From: Cereibacter azotoformans
GTDB taxonomy: Bacteria > Pseudomonadota > Alphaproteobacteria > Rhodobacterales > Rhodobacteraceae
Direction: 5' to 3'
Assembly (NCBI GenBank): GCA_017599285.1
Contig: JAGFXX010000001.1
Location: 1,488,001 to 1,552,000, forward strand
Length of the DNA: 64,000 bases
Shown: piece after piece, positions 44,852-55,902 of the stretch
Layout: every line of letters starts with the position of its first letter
How positions within the stretch are numbered: position 1 is the stretch's first letter
Notes under the pieces: generated by a model
The model's database searches: none
What the model was told of the DNA's origin: nothing
The model's input: the letters and a program-made list of their open reading frames with translations, nothing else
Position numbers and translations under genes: made by a program

Positions 44852-45352
44852 TCATTCACCAGCCTCTCGCCAACCCGTGATGCCCTCGATTGGCTGGGGT
44901 GGAACGGGCTGTGTCACGAGGTAATTCTTGCGCTTCTCGTAGAAGGCGTTCCCGCCCGTCACGAGCACGTAGTGCATGTTGTCGTAGGGGAAGCGGTGGC
45001 CGGCGGTGTGGAAGAACATCGCGTTGCCGATCATCGGATGGCGCTCGCCCTGCAGGACGGACCGGGCCGTCTCGCGCACCAGCGGCAAGGACCGCGAGTC
45101 CATCCGGCGGGACATGATGCGGGGAGCGAACTGGCCCCGCTGGGCGACGACGCCGCAGACCGACCTCGGATACTGGCCTGACTCGACGCGGTTCATGACC
45201 ACGCTGCCCACCGCGACCATCCCGTCGCGGCTGGAGCGGTTGGATTCGAAATACATCGCCCGCTCCATGCACTCTTGCGGGGAGCGGCCGCAGGCGCCGA
45301 GCAGCAGGCCCGCCACGAGACCGGCGAGGAGTGTGGTCCGGGAGAGGTTCAT
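44852..45352 (-). CDS. SleB-like cell wall hydrolase, lipoprotein
   Basis: A 166-residue protein of the hydrolase_2 (SleB/CwlJ) family, which cleaves peptidoglycan as a lytic transglycosylase or amidase-like enzyme. A signal peptide ends in LLGAC (lipobox, Cys about 20). Then come the family elements MYFESNRSSRDGMVAVGSVV with the catalytic Glu, NRVESGQYPRSVCGVV and GQFAP. A GAGGA ribosome site fixes the ATG at 45352. Short for the family but the hydrolase domain looks complete. Confidence 0.85.
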   Translation of the reverse strand: MNLSRTTLLAGLVAGLLLGACGRSPQECMERAMYFESNRSSRDGMVAVGSVVMNRVESGQYPRSVCGVVAQRGQFAPRIMSRRMDSRSLPLVRETARSVLQGERHPMIGNAMFFHTAGHRFPYDNMHYVLVTGGNAFYEKRKNYLVTQPVPPQPIEGITGWREAGE

Positions 45353-45714
45353 CGCGAAATCCTCATCGAGTGATCCGTCCCTGCGGCGCCACCGGCAGGG
45401 CAAGTGGAAGCGCCTTGAGCCGCCTCGCGTCCCAGCCAACCGCCGGATCCTGACTTGCCGCTTGCGAGGATCAGTGCGGGGCCGATCACGTCTCTCGGGT
45501 TCAGGCGCATCCTTCTGCCTCTGAACATCCGGGGGCACAGGCCGCATCCGGAGTTTCGTAAGTTTTACCAATACTTGCGCGAAATTTCGCCGGCGGAAAG
45601 GACCAGAAGTCAGGGCTGCAAGAACCGCGCGGGACAGACTTTACCCCCCAAACCGGGACAAACTCGCCCGATTTGGGAGGAACTTTCGCCGCAGCGACAA
45701 CAACCTCAATTTCC
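45353..45714. other. Gap between the SleB-like gene and nrdJ
   Basis: No gene is visible in these 362 bases. The region holds a perfect 12-base palindrome GCGAAATTTCGC at 45579-45590 of unknown role and should contain the promoter of the SleB-like gene and the end of the nrdJ transcript, but no good terminator is seen. Confidence 0.4.
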
Positions 45715-48700
45715 TCAGCTGCAGCCGCTCGTTGCACCGCAGGTGTTGCACTTCATGCAGGTGCCGTTGCGCACCAGCGTGTAGTTGCCGCACTCGCCGC
45801 AGGGATCGCCCTCGTAGCCCTGCATCTTGGCCTTCGCCCGCGCGTCCATCGCGACCGTGCCGGAGGCGAGGGCCGTCGCGGCGCGCGTTTCGGCGAAGCC
45901 GGTCAGCGAGGCGGACTCGAAGCCCACGGCCATGCCGCCCTGAAGCACCGTCAGTTCCTGCGGCAGGCGCTTGCGCAGGTAGCCGGTCGAACTGATCTGC
46001 TTGAGCACCTCGAGGCTGCGCGAGGCGGCGGCCTCGGAGACCTCGGTCACGTTCGAGCGCTTGCCCTCGTCCGTGCCGCCGCCGAGATCGTCGAAGCTCG
46101 CGCCCTGCGGTTTGACATGCGCAAGGTCGGTGCGGTCGAGGTAGGAAATCGCCAGTTCGCGGAAGATGTAGTCGAGGATCGAGGTCGCGTTCTTGATCGA
46201 GTCGTTGCCCTGCACCATGCCCGCGGGCTCGAACTTGGTGAAGGTGAAGGCGTCGACGAATTCTTCCAGCGGCACGCCATATTGCAGGCCGACCGACACC
46301 GCGATGGCGAAGTTGTTCATCATCGCCCGGAAGCCCGCGCCTTCCTTGTGCATGTCGATGAAGATCTCGCCAAGCGAGCCGTCCTTGTATTCGCCGGTGC
46401 GCAGATAGACCTTGTGGCCGCCGACGATCGCCTTTTGCGTGTAGCCCTTGCGCCGCTCGGGCAGCTTCTCGCGGTTCGAACGGACGATCTCCTTGACGAT
46501 CACCTTCTCGACGATCTTCTCGGCGATCACGATCGCCTTCTCCTGCGGCGTGCCGGTGGCGAGGATCTCCTCGGCCTCCTCGTCATCCTCGACCAGCGCC
46601 GAGGCGAGGGGCTGCGACAGCTTGGAGCCGTCGCGGTAGAGGGCGTTGGCCTTGATGCCCAGCGAGTGGGAAAGTTCGTAGGCCGCCAGCACCTCGGCGA
46701 TGGTGGCCGAGTTCGGCATGTTGATCGTCTTCGAGATCGCGCCCGAGATGAAGCTCTGCGCCGCGGCCATCATGTGGATGTGGCTCTCGACCGAGAGGTA
46801 GCGGCGGCCCTTCTTGCCGCAGGGGTTGGCGCAGTCGAAGACCGGCAGATGCTCGGCCTTCAGATGCGGCGCCCCCTCCAGCGTCATCGTCCCGCAGACA
46901 TGGTCGTTCGCGGCGTCGATCTGGGCGCGGGTGAAGCCGAGGTGGCGCAGCAGGTCGAAGGTCGGGTCGGCGAGCTTGTCGGCCGGGATGCCGAGCGCGC
47001 GCTTGCAGAAGTCTTCGCCCAGCGTCCACTGGTTGAAGACGAAGCGGATGTCGAAGGCCGACGGCAGCGCCGCCTCGACCTTCTCGAGCTCCGCGGCGCC
47101 GAAGCCGTGGCCGACCAGCGCGGCATGGCTGATCGCGGGGCAGTTGGCCAGCGTGCCGTGGCCCACCGCATAGGCCACGATCTGCGAGATCTGGGCGGAA
47201 CTGTAGCCAAGGGTCTCCAGCGCGGCCGGAACCGACTGGTTGATGATCTTGAAATAGCCGCCGCCAGCGAGCTTCTTGAACTTGACCAGCGCGAAGTCGG
47301 GCTCGATGCCGGTGGTATCGCAGTCCATCACGAGGCCGATGGTGCCGGTGGGCGCGATCACCGTCACCTGCGCGTTGCGGTAGCCGTGGGCCTCGCCCAG
47401 CGCCAGCGCCTCGTCCCAGGCGGATTTCGCGAGACTGACCAGACGCGCGTCCGGGCAGTTGGCGGCATCGAGCGGCACGGGGGCCACGTTCACCGCTTCG
47501 TAGCTTGTAGCACCATGCGCCGCGGCGCGGTGGTTGCGGATGACGCGGAGCATGTGCTGGGCGTTCCGCTGGTAGCCCGCGAAGGCGCCAAGCTCGGCCG
47601 CCATCTCCGCCGAGGTGGCATAGGCCACGCCGGTCATGATCGCCGAGAGCGCGCCGCAGAGCGCCCTGCCCTCCTTCGAGTCATAGCCCAGCCCCATGTT
47701 CATCAGGAGCCCGCCGATGTTGGCATAGCCAAGGCCCAGCGTGCGGAAGTCGAAGGACAGCTGCGCGATTTCCTTCGACGGGAACTGCGCCATCATCACC
47801 GAGACTTCCAGCGTCAGCGTCCAGAGCCGCGTGGCATGGATATACGCATCGGCGTCAAAGCGGCCGCCCTCGAAGAACGTGAGCAGGTTCATCGACGCCA
47901 GGTTGCAGGCCGTGTCGTCGAGGAACATGTATTCCGAACAGGGGTTCGATCCGCGGATCGGCCCGTCCTCGGGGCAGGTGTGCCAGGCGTTCACCGTGTC
48001 GTGGAACTGGATGCCGGGATCGGCGCAGGCCCAGGCGGCGTGGCCCACCTGATCCCACAGCTCGCGCGCCTTCACGGTCTTGGCGACCTTGCCGTCGGTG
48101 CGGCGCAGAAGCGCCCAGTCGGCATCCTCCTTCACGGCCCGCAGGAAGGCATCCGTCACGCGGACGGAGTTGTTCGAGTTCTGGCCCGAGACGGTGATGT
48201 AGGCCTCGGAGTCCCAATCCGTATCGTAGGTCGGGAACTCGATCGACGAGAAGCCCTGCCGCGCATACTGCAGCACGCGGTTGATGTAGGTCTCGGGGAT
48301 CATGGCCTTTTTCGCGGCACGGATCGCGGTCTTGAGGCCTGCGTTTCCGGCCGGGTCGGTCGCGCGCTTCATCGAGCCGTCGAAGCTGCGGATGGCGGCG
48401 AAGATGTCGTTCAGCTTCGCTTCATGCTGCTTCGAACCGGCGACGAGAGAGGCGACCTTCTGCTCTTCGATGACTTTCCAGTTGATGAACTGCTCGATGT
48501 CGGGGTGATCCATGTCGCAGATCACCATCTTGGCCGCGCGCCGGGTCGTGCCGCCCGACTTGATCGCGCCGGCTGCGCGGTCGCCGATCTTCAGGAACCC
48601 CATCAGCCCCGAGGACTTGCCGCCGCCCGACAGTTTCTCGCCCTCGCCGCGCAAGCTCGAGAAGTTGGTGCCGGTGCCCGAGCCATACTTGAACAGCCGC

Positions 48701-49365
48701 GCCTCGCGGACCCAGAGGTCCATGATCCCGCCCTCGTTCACCAGATCATCCGCGACCGACTGGATGAAGCAGGCGTGCGGCTGGGGATGCTCATAGGCGC
48801 TGTCGGACTTCACCAGCTTGCCCGTCGCGTGATCGACGTAGAAGTGACCCTGCGAGGGGCCGTCGATGCCATAGGCCCAGTGCAGGCCGGTGTTGAACCA
48901 CTGCGGGCTGTTCGGCGCCGCCATCTGGCGGGCCAGCATGTGGCGCATCTCGTCGTAATAGGCGCGCGCATCGGCCTCGGAGGTGAAATAGCCGCCCTTC
49001 CAGCCCCAGTAGGCCCAGGCACCGGCCAGCCGGTCGAAGACCTGCCGGGCCGAGGTCTCGCCTACGAAGCGCTCGTCCTCGGGCAGCGCCGCCAGCGCCG
49101 CCTCGTCGGGAACCGAGCGCCACAGGAAGTCCGGAACCCCCTTCTCCTTCACGCGGCGCAGGCGTGCGGGCACGCCGGCCTTGCGGAAGTATTTCTGGGC
49201 GAGCACGTCCGAGGCCACCTGGCTCCAGCCCTCCGGCACCTCGACGCTCTCGTTGCGGAAGACCACGGTGCCGTCCGGGTTCCGGATCTCCGAAACCATG
49301 GTCGTGAAGCCGATGTCGCCATAGGCGCCGCCTTCAGCCGTGGTGAACTTCCGCTCGATCTTCAT
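45715..49365 (-). CDS. nrdJ: Adenosylcobalamin-dependent ribonucleotide reductase (class II)
   Basis: A 1216-residue class II reductase that makes deoxyribonucleotides using coenzyme B12 and needs no oxygen, fitting a facultative phototroph. Substrate and radical-site features are visible: [10 protein letters not shown] near residue 147, HACFIQSV (redox Cys), [20 protein letters not shown] (active-site Cys and Asn/Glu) and a C-terminal zinc-like CGECGNYTL...CMKCNTCG. The ATG at 49365 has GGAGAGGG upstream; the open frame further upstream has no family similarity. Confidence 0.96.
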   Translation of the reverse strand: MKIERKFTTAEGGAYGDIGFTTMVSEIRNPDGTVVFRNESVEVPEGWSQVASDVLAQKYFRKAGVPARLRRVKEKGVPDFLWRSVPDEAALAALPEDERFVGETSARQVFDRLAGAWAYWGWKGGYFTSEADARAYYDEMRHMLARQMAAPNSPQWFNTGLHWAYGIDGPSQGHFYVDHATGKLVKSDSAYEHPQPHACFIQSVADDLVNEGGIMDLWVREARLFKYGSGTGTNFSSLRGEGEKLSGGGKSSGLMGFLKIGDRAAGAIKSGGTTRRAAKMVICDMDHPDIEQFINWKVIEEQKVASLVAGSKQHEAKLNDIFAAIRSFDGSMKRATDPAGNAGLKTAIRAAKKAMIPETYINRVLQYARQGFSSIEFPTYDTDWDSEAYITVSGQNSNNSVRVTDAFLRAVKEDADWALLRRTDGKVAKTVKARELWDQVGHAAWACADPGIQFHDTVNAWHTCPEDGPIRGSNPCSEYMFLDDTACNLASMNLLTFFEGGRFDADAYIHATRLWTLTLEVSVMMAQFPSKEIAQLSFDFRTLGLGYANIGGLLMNMGLGYDSKEGRALCGALSAIMTGVAYATSAEMAAELGAFAGYQRNAQHMLRVIRNHRAAAHGATSYEAVNVAPVPLDAANCPDARLVSLAKSAWDEALALGEAHGYRNAQVTVIAPTGTIGLVMDCDTTGIEPDFALVKFKKLAGGGYFKIINQSVPAALETLGYSSAQISQIVAYAVGHGTLANCPAISHAALVGHGFGAAELEKVEAALPSAFDIRFVFNQWTLGEDFCKRALGIPADKLADPTFDLLRHLGFTRAQIDAANDHVCGTMTLEGAPHLKAEHLPVFDCANPCGKKGRRYLSVESHIHMMAAAQSFISGAISKTINMPNSATIAEVLAAYELSHSLGIKANALYRDGSKLSQPLASALVEDDEEAEEILATGTPQEKAIVIAEKIVEKVIVKEIVRSNREKLPERRKGYTQKAIVGGHKVYLRTGEYKDGSLGEIFIDMHKEGAGFRAMMNNFAIAVSVGLQYGVPLEEFVDAFTFTKFEPAGMVQGNDSIKNATSILDYIFRELAISYLDRTDLAHVKPQGASFDDLGGGTDEGKRSNVTEVSEAAASRSLEVLKQISSTGYLRKRLPQELTVLQGGMAVGFESASLTGFAETRAATALASGTVAMDARAKAKMQGYEGDPCGECGNYTLVRNGTCMKCNTCGATSGCS

Positions 49366-49507
49366 CTCGCCCTCTCCGTTCTCGTCCCTCGCGGGGCTTG
49401 GCCCCGTCGTTGATCCAGCAGCCCGCCACAACACGGCGCCCTCCCGCGAAAGCAGGCGGGTCCGGCGCGTCCCGTAGGGCGGTCTGTCGATGGTTCCCGG
49501 CAAGCAT

Positions 49508-49549
49508 CCGCTACATGTAGTGGCGGGCCTCCGTGTCACATCAAGTTGT
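49508..49549 (-). promoter_or_regulatory. Candidate NrdR-box pair upstream of nrdJ
   Basis: CTACATGTAG at 49511-49520 is a perfect palindrome in the setting CCG-CTACATGTAG-TGG, which agrees with the NrdR consensus ACACTATATATAGTGT at 11 of 16 positions. A weaker partner, ACATCAAGTTGT at 49538-49549, lies 28 bases away centre to centre; NrdR boxes normally come in pairs about three helical turns apart. They are about 145-185 bases before the nrdJ start. Confidence 0.45.
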
Positions 49550-49648
49550 CGCAAAGCCGACAGCGTGGCAACGGGATTCTTGAAGCCGCCTGCTAGATAA
49601 TGTGCTTGACGCGCCCTCCGCCTCCATGGGTGGTATCAGTCGAAAGGC

Positions 49649-49669
49649 TGTGGGTAGTCGTGTGGATAA
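49649..49669 (-). promoter_or_regulatory. Two DnaA-box-like sites in tandem
   Basis: On the minus strand TTATCCACA (49661-49669) is a perfect DnaA box, and CTACCCACA (49649-49657) matches at seven of nine positions, three bases apart in the same orientation. They lie about midway between nrdJ and the Fur/Mur gene. DnaA regulates nrd genes in E. coli; whether it does here is untested. Confidence 0.4.
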
Positions 49670-49949
49670 TTCGAGGGAGACCGCGAAGGACAGACGCAAA
49701 GGCACGGCCCGGCAGGCAGTTGCAGGCGTGGCCGCAGGCTGGGGATGAACGGCCCTGCCCCGAGTCGCGGGCTTCAAGGCACGGAAATCGCGCGCCTTTC
49801 GCGTGGCATCCCTGCAACGCAAACCCCGCACGCCCTGGGGCGGTCGAGGCGGGCGATTCCCCCTCTCCGCCCGGCAGGAAACCGCTGGCAGAGCCGCCGG
49901 GGATCGCTTAGATCTTCGGCTGACACCGGCCACGACACCGGAGATCTGC

Positions 49950-50363
49950 ATGCAGGACTCGATCATCTCCCGCTGCGAGGCCAAGGGCCTGCGCATGACC
50001 GAACAGCGCCGCATCATCGCGCGGGTGATCGGCGAATCCGCCGACCATCCCGATGTCGAGGAACTGCATGCCCGCGCCTCGGCCGTCGATCCGCGCATCT
50101 CGATCGCCACGGTCTATCGCACGGTGAAGCTCTTCGAAGAGGCCGGGATCCTCGAGCGGCTCGAGTTCGGCGACGGCCGCGCGCGCTATGAGGATGCCGA
50201 GCGCGACCATCACGACCACCTGATCGACGTGACGACCGGCGCGGTGATCGAGTTCGTCGATCCCGAGATCGAAGCGCTGCAGGAGAAGATCGCCGCCCGG
50301 CTGGGCTACCGGCTGGTGGGCCACAGGTTCGAGCTGTTCGGCCGCCCCGTGAAGAGGGGCTGA
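49950..50363 (+). CDS. Fur/Mur-family metal-responsive regulator
   Basis: A 137-residue Fur-family repressor. The DNA-binding half has RMTEQRRIIARVIGES and SIATVYRTVKLFEEAGI; the metal-binding hinge has RYEDAERDHHDHLIDV with the conserved histidines. There is no CxxC structural zinc pair, as is common in alphaproteobacterial Fur/Mur proteins. In R. sphaeroides the Fur homolog close to enolase acts as a manganese (Mur) regulator, so Mur is the best guess. The start at 49950 is chosen because upstream codons in the open frame lack similarity. Confidence 0.88.
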   Translation: MQDSIISRCEAKGLRMTEQRRIIARVIGESADHPDVEELHARASAVDPRISIATVYRTVKLFEEAGILERLEFGDGRARYEDAERDHHDHLIDVTTGAVIEFVDPEIEALQEKIAARLGYRLVGHRFELFGRPVKRG

Positions 50364-50374
50364 CGCTCGCATCC

Positions 50375-50439
50375 GGGGTCGCAAGACCCCCGCAAAGGGA
50401 GCGGCAGGGACCGCCTCCGCATCCGGGGACAGGATCCCC
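50375..50439 (+). terminator. Tandem hairpins after the Fur/Mur gene
   Basis: GGGGTC-GCAA-GACCCC (50375-50390) and GGGGA-CAGGA-TCCCC (50425-50439), each preceded by GCATCCGGGG, form two small stems between the regulator and the EamA gene. No T runs follow, so full termination is doubtful. Confidence 0.4.
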
Positions 50440-50454
50440 AAGTCAGGGACAGAC

Positions 50455-51339
50455 ATGGAAAACTTGCGCGGCATCGTGATGATGATCGTGTCCATGGCGG
50501 GCTTCGCCATGGAGGACATGTTCGTGAAGCTGGCCTCGGCCGGCATGCCGACGGGGCAGATCCTGCTGTTCCTGGGCCTCTTCGGCGCGCCGCTCTTCTG
50601 GGCGCTGGCCCGGCGCGAGGGCAAGGCGGTCCTCTCGCGCGAGGTGCTGGCGGGCCCGATCCTCTGGCGCAATCTGGGCGAGATGGTGGGCACGGCCGGT
50701 TTCGTGACCGCGCTGGCGCTGACGCCGCTCTCGAGCGCCTCGGCGATCCTGCAGGCGACACCGCTTGTCGTGACCTTCGGGGCGGCGGTCTTTCTCGGCG
50801 AGAAGGTGGGATGGCGGCGCTGGAGCGCGATTGCCGTGGGGTTCGCCGGCGTGGTGGTGGTGATCCGACCGGGGCTCGAAGGGTTCGAGCTGGCCTCGCT
50901 CTGGGCCGTGCTCGGCGTGATCGGGCTTGCAGGCCGCGACCTCGCCACGCGCCGGGTGGCGGCCTCGACCTCGACCATGCAGGTCGGCGCCTGGGCCTTT
51001 CTCACGGTGGCGGCCGTGGGCGGGATGATGCTGGCCGTCGGCGGTGGCGCGGTCTGGCCCGGGCCCGGGCAGATGGGCCTGCTGCTGGGCGCGCTCTGTT
51101 TCGGCTTCGTCGGCTACTGGACGCTGATCCTGGCCACCCGCGTGGGCGAGGTCTCGGCCATCGTGCCCTTCCGCTACACGCGGCTCGTCTTCGCCATGCT
51201 GATCGGGTTCCTGGTGTTCCACGAACGCCCCGACGCCTGGATGCTGGCGGGCGCGGCGCTGATCATCGGCTCGGGGCTCTACAGCTTCACGCGCGAGCAG
51301 CGGCTGCGCCGTCTTTCCTTGCGGCAAGCCGCAGAGTAA
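50455..51339 (+). CDS. EamA/DMT-superfamily transporter
   Basis: A 294-residue inner-membrane protein with ten hydrophobic segments arranged as two EamA repeats, the first ending near ATPLVVTFGAAVFLGEKVGW and the second near PFRYTRLVFAMLIGFLVFHE. Such proteins export metabolites such as amino acids or S-adenosylmethionine-type molecules; the substrate is unknown. It sits between the Fur/Mur regulator and enolase with 36 bases to eno. Confidence 0.88.
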   Translation: MENLRGIVMMIVSMAGFAMEDMFVKLASAGMPTGQILLFLGLFGAPLFWALARREGKAVLSREVLAGPILWRNLGEMVGTAGFVTALALTPLSSASAILQATPLVVTFGAAVFLGEKVGWRRWSAIAVGFAGVVVVIRPGLEGFELASLWAVLGVIGLAGRDLATRRVAASTSTMQVGAWAFLTVAAVGGMMLAVGGGAVWPGPGQMGLLLGALCFGFVGYWTLILATRVGEVSAIVPFRYTRLVFAMLIGFLVFHERPDAWMLAGAALIIGSGLYSFTREQRLRRLSLRQAAE

Positions 51340-52653
<1,314 letters not shown>

Positions 52654-52661
52654 GTGCCGAA

Positions 52662-52678
52662 AGGGGGCTGAGCCCCCT
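52662..52678 (+). terminator. Terminator-like hairpin after enolase
   Basis: AGGGGGC (52662-52668), loop TGA and GCCCCCT (52672-52678) form a seven-pair GC-rich stem eight bases past the eno stop. It has no T run. Confidence 0.55.
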
Positions 52679-52734
52679 CCTCGCATCTGCGTGGGCCGGC
52701 TGATCGTCGGCGCGCGCGGGTCGCTTGCGAGCCC

Positions 52735-52759
52735 GGCCCGGACGCGGTGCGCCCGGGCC
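52735..52759 (-). terminator. Hairpin downstream of the RiPP-like gene
   Basis: GGCCCGG (52735-52741) and CCGGGCC (52753-52759) pair across an 11-base loop, 12 bases beyond the stop of the minus-strand gene at 52771. It also faces the eno transcript, so it may act on both strands. Confidence 0.45.
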
Positions 52760-52770
52760 TCTTCTCCTGA

Positions 52771-52926
52771 TCAGGAGAAGGTGTAGTCGCACGGATCGTG
52801 CGGACGACCACGGCCGGGACCACGGCCATGCCCGGGGCCGCCATGACCGCGGCCATGAGTCATTTCCTCCAGCGTGCCGAGCGCGCGAAGCACCGGAGCT
52901 TCGTAAGTCTGAAACTCTTTATCCAA
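52771..52926 (-). CDS. Candidate RiPP precursor with lasso-type leader and Gly/His/Arg-rich core
   Basis: A 51-codon gene starting with TTG at 52926, eight bases from a perfect AAGGAG ribosome site (52934-52939); no ATG start fits. Residues 1-24 contain Tyr8-x2-Pro11-x-Leu13-x3-Gly17-x5-Thr23, the lasso-peptide leader motif with exact spacing, and residue 25 is Gly, the usual first core residue. The core is GRGHGGPGHGRGPGRGRP followed by HDPCDYTFS. No Asp or Glu stands at core positions 7-9, so a classical lasso ring cannot form. No processing genes are next to it. Product and modification are unknown; a metal-binding peptide is one option. Confidence 0.6.
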   Translation of the reverse strand: MDKEFQTYEAPVLRALGTLEEMTHGRGHGGPGHGRGPGRGRPHDPCDYTFS

Positions 52927-53214
52927 TTTTCGTCTCCTTTATGACTGCCAGTGACCTGGCAGCCCAAGCTTGGCGGCCGCTCTTCACCTGTCAACAAAGG
53001 GTTCCTTCCAGGCGCCTTGATGGCCGGAAATACAACCGGACGGGCAGCCGCCTTCAATCGGGGTGCTCATTTCGAGATGGATTCCGCCGGCTTTCGCAGG
53101 GCAGCGCGATGCAGCTCCCCTCGGATGCCGGGCGGCCAGCAGGCTTGAAGGCGGGCCGGAGCCCCCCGGTGTTGCCAGGCCCCCGGCGGGCCACGGTCCA
53201 TGCGCGCGGCGGGA

Positions 53215-54330
53215 TCAGCCTTCGAGAGCCAGTTCCTCGGGGCGGCTGATCCGGCCCCCGCCGATGCAGGCGGACACGCCGGTCGTCGCGGGGCCCGAGG
53301 TCGGCAGCCCGCGCGCCACCCTCACGGCCAGGTAGGCGAAGGCCTGCGCCTCGAGCATGTCGCCATCCAGACCCACCTGCTCGACCGGGACGGCCTCGAT
53401 CCCGGTGCGCGACTCGAGCATGGCCATCAGCACCGGGTTGCGCCGTCCGCCGCCTGTCACCAGAAGCTGCCGGACCGGAGTCGGGAAATGCCCCGCCCCG
53501 CGGGCGACCGCCGCGGCCGCCGCCGCGGTCAGCGTGGCTGCCGCGTCGGCGTCGGCCAGCCCCTCCACCGCCCCGAGCAGGTCCGCGAAGGCGTCGCGGT
53601 CGAGCGACTTCGGCGGCATCCGGGCGAAGAAGGCGTGGCCGAGAAACCGCTCGACCACCGGCTCCGCCACCTGTCCGCGAGCCGCGAGCCGCCCGCCCTC
53701 GTCATGGCTGCGCCCGAAGCGGGCCTGCATGAGGTCGTTGATCGGCGCGTTTGCCGGCCCGGTGTCGAAGGCCAGGCAGGCGCCCGGCGCCTCGGGGCTG
53801 GCCTGCCGCGGATCGACCCAGGTGAGATTGCCCACACCTCCGAGGTTCAGGAAGGCCACCGGCTGCTCGGCCCCCAGTCGCCGCGCGCAGGCGAAATGGT
53901 AGAAGGGCGCAAGCGGCGCCCCCTGCCCCCCCGCCTGCACATCGGCCGAGCGGAAATCCCAGACCACCGGCAACCCCAGCGCACGGGCGAGCCGCTCGCC
54001 CGAGCCCGCCTGATGCGTGCCCCGTCCGCCCGGCTCATGCGCAAGGGTCTGGCCGTGGAAGCCCACCAGTTCCGCGCCCCGAAAGCGGGCCAGCAGCTCG
54101 GCGTGGGCCGCCTCGACCACCTGCTCGGCCGCGGCGACCGCCTCCTCGCCGGGCCAGCGCCCGAGCGCCGTCCGCAAGACCTCGCGCTCCGGCCCGGAAT
54201 AGGGCCGGTAGGCCGTTGCGCCGAACTCGAGGATCCGCTCGCCGTCCGTCAGCACCATGGCCGCATCCACCCCGTCGAGGGACGTCCCCGACATGGTGCC
54301 AAGCGCCCAGACCGCACCGCCCTTCAACAT
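53215..54330 (-). CDS. anmK: Anhydro-N-acetylmuramic acid kinase
   Basis: A 371-residue kinase that recycles 1,6-anhydro-MurNAc from peptidoglycan to MurNAc-6-phosphate. The ATP-binding [14 protein letters not shown] is at about residues 11-24, [11 protein letters not shown] follows near 95, [11 protein letters not shown] near 180 and [12 protein letters not shown] near 205, all as in AnmK. A GGAGGG ribosome site 6 bases before the ATG fixes the start at 54330. Divergent from tyrS with 75 bases between. Confidence 0.95.
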   Translation of the reverse strand: MLKGGAVWALGTMSGTSLDGVDAAMVLTDGERILEFGATAYRPYSGPEREVLRTALGRWPGEEAVAAAEQVVEAAHAELLARFRGAELVGFHGQTLAHEPGGRGTHQAGSGERLARALGLPVVWDFRSADVQAGGQGAPLAPFYHFACARRLGAEQPVAFLNLGGVGNLTWVDPRQASPEAPGACLAFDTGPANAPINDLMQARFGRSHDEGGRLAARGQVAEPVVERFLGHAFFARMPPKSLDRDAFADLLGAVEGLADADAAATLTAAAAAAVARGAGHFPTPVRQLLVTGGGRRNPVLMAMLESRTGIEAVPVEQVGLDGDMLEAQAFAYLAVRVARGLPTSGPATTGVSACIGGGRISRPEELALEG

Positions 54331-54405
54331 GGCTTTCCCTCCATGACCACCACGGATATACCCCGCCATCATAGCTGTGACGACCGCCCAAGGCACGAGG
54401 GACCG

Positions 54406-55656
54406 ATGACCTACCATCCCAAATCCGACTTCCTGCGCGTGATGCAGGAACGCGGCTACCTCGCCGACTGCACCGACATGCAGGCGCTGGACGAGGCCAT
54501 GTCCAAGGGGGTCGTGCCTGCCTATATCGGCTATGATGCGACGGCGGCCTCGCTGCATGTCGGGCATCTGCTGAACATCATGATGCTGCGCTGGCTGCAG
54601 AAGACCGGGCACAAGCCGATCACGCTGATGGGCGGCGGCACGACCAAGGTGGGCGATCCGTCCTTCCGCTCGGAGGAGCGCCCGCTGCTCACGCCCGAGA
54701 AGATCGACGCCAACATCGCCGGGATGAAGCAGGTCTTCGCGCGCTACCTCGATTACGGCGACGGCGCGACGGGCGCGCTGATGCTGAACAACGCCGAGTG
54801 GCTCGACAGCCTGAACTACCTCGATTTCCTGCGCGACATCGGCCGGCATTTCTCGGTCAACCGGATGCTCTCGTTCGAGAGCGTGAAGAGCCGGCTCGAC
54901 CGCGAGCAGTCGCTGTCGTTCCTCGAATTCAACTACATGATCCTGCAGGCCTATGACTTCCTCGAGCTGTTCCGGCGCTACGGCTGCCGGCTGCAGATGG
55001 GCGGCTCGGACCAGTGGGGCAACATCGTCAACGGCATCGACCTGACGCGCCGCGTGCTCGAGGGCGAGATCTTCGGCCTGACCTCGCCGCTCCTGACCAC
55101 ATCGGACGGGCGCAAGATGGGCAAGTCGGCCGGTGGCGCCGTCTGGCTGTCGGGCGAGATGCTGGCGCCCTACGACTTCTGGCAGTTCTGGCGCAACACG
55201 ACCGATGCGGACGTGGGCCGGTTCCTGAAGCTCTACACCGAGCTTCCGGTCGAGGAATGCGACCGGCTGGGCGCGCTGCAGGGGGCCGAGATCAACGGCG
55301 CGAAGATCCGGCTGGCCAATGAGGTGACGACGCTTCTGCATGGGCGCGAGGCGGCCGAGGCGGCCGAGGCCACGGCGCGGGCGGTCTTCGAGCAGGGGGG
55401 CGTCGGAGGCGCGCTCGAGGTGGTGGAGATCGCTCCCGCGACGTTGGGAGAGGGTCTTTCGGTCACGCATTTCCTCGTGGTGGCGGGCCTCGTCACGTCG
55501 GGCAAGGAGGCCAAGCGCCTCGTGGCCGAGAATGGCCTGCGCTTCAACAACGAGCCGGTGAGCGATGCCAACGCGCCCGTGACGGCGGCCATGATCGGCG
55601 ACGAACTCAAGGTCTCGATCGGCCGGAAGAAGCACAAGCTGGTGCGCCTCGCCTGA
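54406..55656 (+). CDS. tyrS: Tyrosyl-tRNA synthetase
   Basis: A 416-residue class I aminoacyl-tRNA synthetase. The HIGH-type motif is His51-Val-Gly-His54 (in LHVGHLLN) and the KMSKS-type motif is KMGKS in [13 protein letters not shown]. Tyrosine-binding features include YIGYDAT and [10 protein letters not shown]. An S4 RNA-binding domain closes the protein (about residues 350-416). The ATG at 54406 has a GAGG ribosome site; the frame is open far upstream over the antisense of anmK, which is not coding. Confidence 0.97.
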   Translation: MTYHPKSDFLRVMQERGYLADCTDMQALDEAMSKGVVPAYIGYDATAASLHVGHLLNIMMLRWLQKTGHKPITLMGGGTTKVGDPSFRSEERPLLTPEKIDANIAGMKQVFARYLDYGDGATGALMLNNAEWLDSLNYLDFLRDIGRHFSVNRMLSFESVKSRLDREQSLSFLEFNYMILQAYDFLELFRRYGCRLQMGGSDQWGNIVNGIDLTRRVLEGEIFGLTSPLLTTSDGRKMGKSAGGAVWLSGEMLAPYDFWQFWRNTTDADVGRFLKLYTELPVEECDRLGALQGAEINGAKIRLANEVTTLLHGREAAEAAEATARAVFEQGGVGGALEVVEIAPATLGEGLSVTHFLVVAGLVTSGKEAKRLVAENGLRFNNEPVSDANAPVTAAMIGDELKVSIGRKKHKLVRLA

Positions 55657-55662
55657 GGTCCG

Positions 55663-55687
55663 GGCCCGGCGCCAGAGGTGCCGGGCC
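55663..55687 (+). terminator. Terminator-like hairpin after tyrS
   Basis: GGCCCGGC (55663-55670) and GCCGGGCC (55680-55687) form an eight-pair stem with a nine-base loop, seven bases past the tyrS stop; no T run follows. Confidence 0.5.
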
Positions 55688-55902
55688 GGATCCGTTCCCT
55701 GATGCCCTTGTGCGCGCGACGCCGGCCGCACGTTTCCCGCAGCCCGCTCGCGCGCCCACAGCCGGGCGCCCCACCTGCAGATGCGACCCGTCGCCGCCGG
55801 GTCAGGGTGCCGCTCCCGAGGCGCCGCGATGCTCCCTTTTCTTTTTCCTTGCGGCAAAATAGGGTCGGCCGCAGGATTTCGATCCAATCAGGGAGTTGAA
55901 CA

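Larger units (their letters stand above)
49366..49949. other. Divergent region between nrdJ and the Fur/Mur gene
   Basis: No gene is visible in 584 bases. It contains a palindromic NrdR-box candidate near 49508-49523, a weaker second one, and two DnaA-box-like sequences at 49649-49669. I looked for a cobalamin riboswitch because the reductase is B12-dependent, but saw no B12 box. Confidence 0.5.

Noticed and set aside
45673..49413. Very long open frame on the plus strand opposite nrdJ
   Set aside because: It is the antisense of nrdJ, kept open by GC-rich codon bias; it is rich in Arg, His and Gly and has no domain.
49366..49949. Cobalamin riboswitch upstream of nrdJ
   Set aside because: The enzyme needs B12, so I looked for a B12 box and pairing arms on the minus strand and found none.
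52771..52926. Calling the small gene a true lasso peptide precursor
   Set aside because: The leader fits, but the core lacks Asp or Glu at positions 7-9 needed for the ring, and no lasso cyclase or protease gene is nearby.
53215..55887. Treating the long minus-strand frame across anmK and tyrS as one fused protein
   Set aside because: Only the part from 54330 down matches AnmK, and a GGAGGG ribosome site marks its start; the rest is antisense to tyrS.
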